This document shows positions 60,990-64,000 of a DNA stretch of 64,000 nucleotides, one piece after another; position 1 is the stretch's first letter, and every line of letters begins with the position of its first letter. Origin of the DNA: Arthrobacter sp. SLBN-83 (GTDB lineage Bacteria; Actinomycetota; Actinomycetes; Actinomycetales; Micrococcaceae). The position numbers and the translations under genes are program-made. The DNA lies in contig NZ_VFMX01000001.1 in NCBI RefSeq assembly GCF_006715285.1, positions 3,844,001-3,908,000 of the forward strand. Reading direction: 5' to 3'. The notes under the pieces were generated by a model, which saw only the letters and a program-made list of their open reading frames with translations, did not search any database and was not told the origin of the DNA.

Positions 60990-61194
60990 AGGAAATGCTC
61001 CTTCGCGATATGGCTCATCAGACCGCGCCCCAGTACGCCTGTTGATCTCCCGTGGAACTGGCACCGGCCGGCAATGCCCCGCCATGCACTGGCGTTTATC
61101 CCCGGGAACCTACGTTTTTATTTTTTCGCAACTATTGCATAAGCGCAAGAAGTTCCGGAGGCGCAAATTCCGCAGGTGGGCCTGAAGACAGGAA

Positions 61195-61230
61195 GCGGAC
61201 GACGGCGGGTGGGCGCCCGCCGTCGTCCGC
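61195..61230. repeat. Perfect 15-bp-stem hairpin upstream of the MFS gene
   Basis: GCGGACGACGGCGGG (61195-61209) and its exact complement (61216-61230) enclose a 6-nt loop. It lies in the 302-bp stretch 60990-61291 that otherwise holds no gene, 205 bp upstream of the MFS start. It could be a terminator for transcripts from either side or a regulatory structure. No U-run. Confidence 0.65.
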
Positions 61231-61291
61231 CGATGGTCCGCCGAGCGGGGACCAGATGCCGGGCATGCGTCCCGCGGACGAAACTATAGGC

Positions 61292-61381
61292 ATGAAGAAG
61301 CTTCTGTGGGTGGCACTTTCGGTGATCGCGGTCATTTGCATTGCGGCTGTCCTGTTGCTGCTGTTCGGCGGTCTCCGGTGA
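61292..61381 (+). CDS. Possible 29-residue membrane peptide
   Basis: ATG 61292 opens a 29-codon ORF: Lys-Lys, then a single hydrophobic stretch (LLWVALSVIAVICIAAVLLL), ending FGGLR and stop. That is the composition of a real single-pass small protein. ACTATAGG lies 2-9 nt before the ATG and could be a -10 box for a leaderless transcript or a weak ribosome site. No homologue recognised. Confidence 0.4.
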   Translation: MKKLLWVALSVIAVICIAAVLLLLFGGLR

Positions 61382-61614
61382 TGACTAAGCCCGTCCCTGC
61401 CACGTGGACGGAACCACTCCCCCGGCGCACCGTCCTGCGGGCCGAATAGAGTTTCGCTGATCTAAGCGCCTGAGCGTACCCACGGCAACTTGGCTTCCGC
61501 AGAGTTTGCCAAGACTTTCCGCAGCATCACCACAATTCGGCGTTTCCCGCGATAGGGCCGGGGCAGACTTGTTCCGTCTCCCGGTATTACCCCCCGGCCC
61601 CAATCAAGGTATCC

Positions 61615-63129
61615 ATGAAATTCTCTTCTTCACGCATGTCCGCGCTAACCCTCGGACTGCTGCTTACCATGCCCTGCGGCCTCGCTGCCGCCACCACTTC
61701 CATCGCTGCACCGGCCCCCGCCGTGGTCCCGGCCACAACCATTTCCGACTCGTTCACCAAGCAGACCTTCGACCTCATCAACGCCGAACGTGTAAAGGTC
61801 GGTGCGCGGCCCTTCGTCTGGAACCAGAAGATCGCCGACGTCTCCCAGGACTGGGCCAAGCAGCTGGGCCTTGCCACGATGGACCCCAACTTCGACTTCG
61901 CCAACATCCACCGCACCGACGCCGGTGGCAACGAGATCCCGGCCGGCGCCACCTGGTACCGCGAGAACATCGGGTTCAACTTCAGCCCTGCCCAGCTGGT
62001 CGACTGGTGGATGAATTCCCCCGGCCACAAGGCCGCTATGCTCGATCCACGTGGCACGGATGCAGGCATCGGCTATGTCGTCCCGACCAGCGGACCCTAC
62101 GCCGGCTGGCATCTGATGGTCTCCAACATGGCGGCCTACCCCACCACCACGACGGCGCCCACCGCACCATCGACCTCCCCGACAACGCAAACCCCACTGG
62201 CAGTCAAAGCCGCAGCCATCAACGGTGCCTTGGGCCTGCCGGTATCCCCCGAGATCTACGGACTCAAGGACGGCGGCTCGTACCGCAACTACCAGTACGG
62301 CGCTCTGATCTACTCCCCTGCCAGTGGAGCCCATGTTTCGACAGGCGCAATCCGGAACCTGTGGGCCAGCTACGGATTCGAAAACGGCATCCTGGGATAT
62401 CCGGTCACCGACGAAGTCGGCGGAATCAAGGACGGCGGCGTCTACCAGAACTACCAGGGCGGAGCCGTCCTGTGGTCACCCGCCACCGGGGCGCACATCT
62501 CCACCGGTGCCATCCGAAACGCCTGGGCCGCGACCGGTTTTGAAGCCGGCGCACTCGGCTACCCCATTTCGGAGATCTACGCGGTGGACGGTGGCAGCGC
62601 CCAGAACTACCAGAACGGCGTTATCACCTACAGCGCCGCCACCGGTGCACGCGTCATCTCCGGTGAGATGCTGGCCCGGTACCGGGAAAACAGCGCGTAC
62701 CTCGGGGTGGCCACCAGCGCCAAGACCGCCATCAGGGACGGCGGTTTCTACCAGAACTTCCAGCGTGGCGCCCTGCTGTACTCCCCCGCCACCGGCACCC
62801 AGGTCTCCGTCGGCGGAGTCCGCACCATCTGGGCCGCCACCGGCTTCGAGAACGGCGTCCTCGGTTACCCGTCATCAGGCGAGATCCCCGCCAACGGCGG
62901 CGTCTACCAGACTTACCAGGGCGGCTTCATCACCTGGCTGCCCAACTCAGGCGGCTACTTCGTCTTCGGCGGCATCAGCAGCCTGTACCGGGGCGCCGGC
63001 GGGCCAACCGGGCGGCTCGGTTTCCCGACCAGCGGCGAATACCCGACCGGGGCCAATGGCAACGTGGCACAGAACTTCCAGAACGGCGTCATCCGCTGGG
63101 GTCCCGCCGGAACCGGCATCACCTACTAG
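61615..63129 (+). CDS. Secreted CAP (SCP/PR-1) domain protein with LGFP repeats
   Basis: A 504-residue exported protein: signal peptide (about residues 1-32, LTLGLLLTMPCGLAAA), a CAP domain (about 40-175; INAERVKVGARPFVWN, ENIGFN, DWWMNSPGHKAAMLDP, with the His and Glu of the CAP pocket), a Thr/Pro linker, then six LGFP-type repeats (about 200-504), each with LGYP-like, G-G-x-Y-Q-N-Y/F and GAH-type elements. LGFP repeats bind the actinobacterial cell wall, so the CAP domain is probably displayed there. The 233 bp upstream hold no gene; CTTGGC/GCCAAG may form a small stem. Confidence 0.9.
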   Translation: MKFSSSRMSALTLGLLLTMPCGLAAATTSIAAPAPAVVPATTISDSFTKQTFDLINAERVKVGARPFVWNQKIADVSQDWAKQLGLATMDPNFDFANIHRTDAGGNEIPAGATWYRENIGFNFSPAQLVDWWMNSPGHKAAMLDPRGTDAGIGYVVPTSGPYAGWHLMVSNMAAYPTTTTAPTAPSTSPTTQTPLAVKAAAINGALGLPVSPEIYGLKDGGSYRNYQYGALIYSPASGAHVSTGAIRNLWASYGFENGILGYPVTDEVGGIKDGGVYQNYQGGAVLWSPATGAHISTGAIRNAWAATGFEAGALGYPISEIYAVDGGSAQNYQNGVITYSAATGARVISGEMLARYRENSAYLGVATSAKTAIRDGGFYQNFQRGALLYSPATGTQVSVGGVRTIWAATGFENGVLGYPSSGEIPANGGVYQTYQGGFITWLPNSGGYFVFGGISSLYRGAGGPTGRLGFPTSGEYPTGANGNVAQNFQNGVIRWGPAGTGITY

Positions 63130-63154
63130 GAACCTGTAGGAACCTGCCAGCCCA

Positions 63155-63186
63155 GCACCCCTTCCTGCCACCGCGGGGAGGGGTGC
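63155..63186 (+). terminator. Terminator hairpin after the CAP/LGFP gene
   Basis: GCACCCCT and AGGGGTGC form an 8-bp stem, extended by CC/GG past a bulged T, 25 bp after the stop codon. Confidence 0.5.
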
Positions 63187-63310
63187 CGGCGTTCCCGCGT
63201 GGGTACCGGGCGGCTGCTGCGTAAAACTGTCCGTGACAGGTGGAACCGGCTATTAGGCTTTCCATAGGCATGCCCGAGGTGCCTGTTACCCTGACCGAAA
63301 GCAGTGTCCG

Positions 63311-63937
63311 TTGGAAAACCGCATCACCCTCATGGCCGCGCTGGCCGGCATTGTCCTGACCGCATCAGCCTGCGCCCCCTCAAGCACGGCGCCCACGGCC
63401 GGCGCCACCAGCGCGTCCGCATCAGGGCCAACGCCCGCCGCCACCTCCACCTCCGTGGGCTGGGGACTGAATCCCAAGGGTGCAGCGGACCGGATCAAAG
63501 CTGCCGGCCTGCAGGTACTCACTGCCGAAGGCGCCGCCGAACACTTCCATGCCCACCTCGACGTTTTCACGGAGGGCAAGCCCGTGACCGTCCCGGCCGA
63601 CATCGGCTTCAGCTTCAACACTGCCGGCCAGCCCAACGGGATTTCCGCCCTGCACAGCCACGACGAAACCGGCGTCATCCACATCGAGGCACCCACCGCC
63701 GGGGCCACCTACACCCTCGGGCAGTTCCTCACCGAATGGGGTGTCCTGGACGGCACCGACAAGACCCCTGGAACGCCGCACTCAGGTATCGACGGGTGGA
63801 ACGTGGCGGTCAACGGCACCAAGCAGGATGGGAAAATCACCGACGTCGTCCTGAAAGCCCACGACGAAATTGTGCTGTTCCATGGCGCAGCCCCGAATCC
63901 TCTGCCTGCGTCCTTCACCTTCACCGGCGGCCTATAA
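63311..63937 (+). CDS. Putative lipoprotein with His-rich metal-site motifs
   Basis: A 208-residue protein, TTG start. The hydrophobic N-terminus ends in LTASAC, a lipobox with lipidated Cys21, then a Ser/Thr/Pro/Ala linker. The folded part has HFHAHLDVF, LHSHDETGVIHIE and a C-terminal ITDVVLKAHDEIVLFHG. The His pairs look metal-binding, and the strand pattern recalls cupredoxin-like or ubiquitin-like sandwiches. I do not recognise a named family. A TACCCT box at 63287-63292 could be its -10 element. Confidence 0.7.
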   Translation: MENRITLMAALAGIVLTASACAPSSTAPTAGATSASASGPTPAATSTSVGWGLNPKGAADRIKAAGLQVLTAEGAAEHFHAHLDVFTEGKPVTVPADIGFSFNTAGQPNGISALHSHDETGVIHIEAPTAGATYTLGQFLTEWGVLDGTDKTPGTPHSGIDGWNVAVNGTKQDGKITDVVLKAHDEIVLFHGAAPNPLPASFTFTGGL

Positions 63938-63939
63938 AA

Positions 63940-63973
63940 CGAAGCCCCGGACCAGCGGCGGTCCGGGGCTTCG
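63940..63973. terminator. Strong terminator hairpin after the lipoprotein gene
   Basis: CGAAGCCCCGGACC (63940-63953) pairs perfectly with GGTCCGGGGCTTCG (63960-63973), a 14-bp stem with a 6-nt loop, 3 bp after the stop. On the minus strand it is followed by TTTTA, so it may stop transcripts from both sides. Confidence 0.85.
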
Positions 63974-64000
63974 CAACTCAACTTACCGTTCGATGGTGAC

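Overview
The window is 64 kb of high-GC DNA with dense, short-spaced genes. It looks like an actinobacterial chromosome, most likely an Arthrobacter/Pseudarthrobacter-type member of the Micrococcaceae. The evidence is frequent GTG/TTG starts, several probable leaderless mRNAs with a TANNNT box 5-7 nt before the start codon, and families typical of actinobacteria (SCO1664-like, MSMEG_4193-like phosphomutase, DUF1206, LGFP repeats, DinB/DUF664). The genus is an inference from gene content. No rRNA, CRISPR array or intact insertion sequence was seen. The only RNA gene found is the selenocysteine tRNA.

Layout. 1-9 kb: end of a BNR-type protein, a DHFR-like protein with a VWA/MoxR-ATPase pair, a phosphomutase/SCO1664 pair, a secreted SGNH esterase, an MBL hydrolase and a DUF1206 membrane protein. 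8.8-12.4 kb: a short UvrA paralogue and an SDR. 12.4-16.1 kb: MFS importer, flavin reductase and enoyl-CoA hydratase operon with a divergent IclR regulator. 16.4-20 kb: a flotillin/NfeD-like pair, then an SMP-30 lactonase and aldo/keto reductase. 20.1-25.2 kb: a cell-surface polysaccharide locus with a deacetylase-glycosyltransferase fusion, its small membrane partner (MatAB-like architecture) and a divergent acyltransferase. 25.2-29.5 kb: a region with signs of decay, holding a LacI remnant without its DNA-binding start, a TDT exporter with HxlR regulator, a GNAT and a broken DinB gene. 29.5-36 kb: assorted genes (Gfo/Idh, CPBP protease, P450, lytic transglycosylase, a frameshifted alcohol dehydrogenase, a membrane protein, a small ATPase).

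36.0-45.9 kb is the centrepiece: a complete selenocysteine island. It has selB, selA, selC (tRNA-Sec), the divergent selD, and a three-subunit formate dehydrogenase whose catalytic subunit is interrupted by an in-frame UGA, followed 11 nt later by a 7-bp hairpin suitable as a SECIS. Machinery and its one visible client lie together, so the two apparent ORFs of the catalytic subunit should be read as one 1111-residue selenoprotein. A 33-codon ORF fits exactly between the catalytic and iron-sulfur subunit genes.

46-51.4 kb: TetR/quinone-reductase-like pair with a clear palindromic operator, a methyltransferase, an aminoglycoside-phosphotransferase-like gene, and a glucose dehydrogenase/aldose epimerase pair. 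51.4-59.6 kb: a MarR regulator divergent from a tightly packed six-gene operon (membrane protein, gluconate-dehydrogenase-subunit-3-like protein, GMC oxidoreductase, ThDP enzyme, enolase-superfamily enzyme, GH15 glycosidase) that looks like an oxidative sugar or sugar-acid pathway whose exact substrate cannot be read from sequence. 59.6-64 kb: an ACS-type MFS importer, a possible 29-residue membrane peptide, a secreted CAP/LGFP protein, and a His-containing lipoprotein ending in a strong terminator hairpin.
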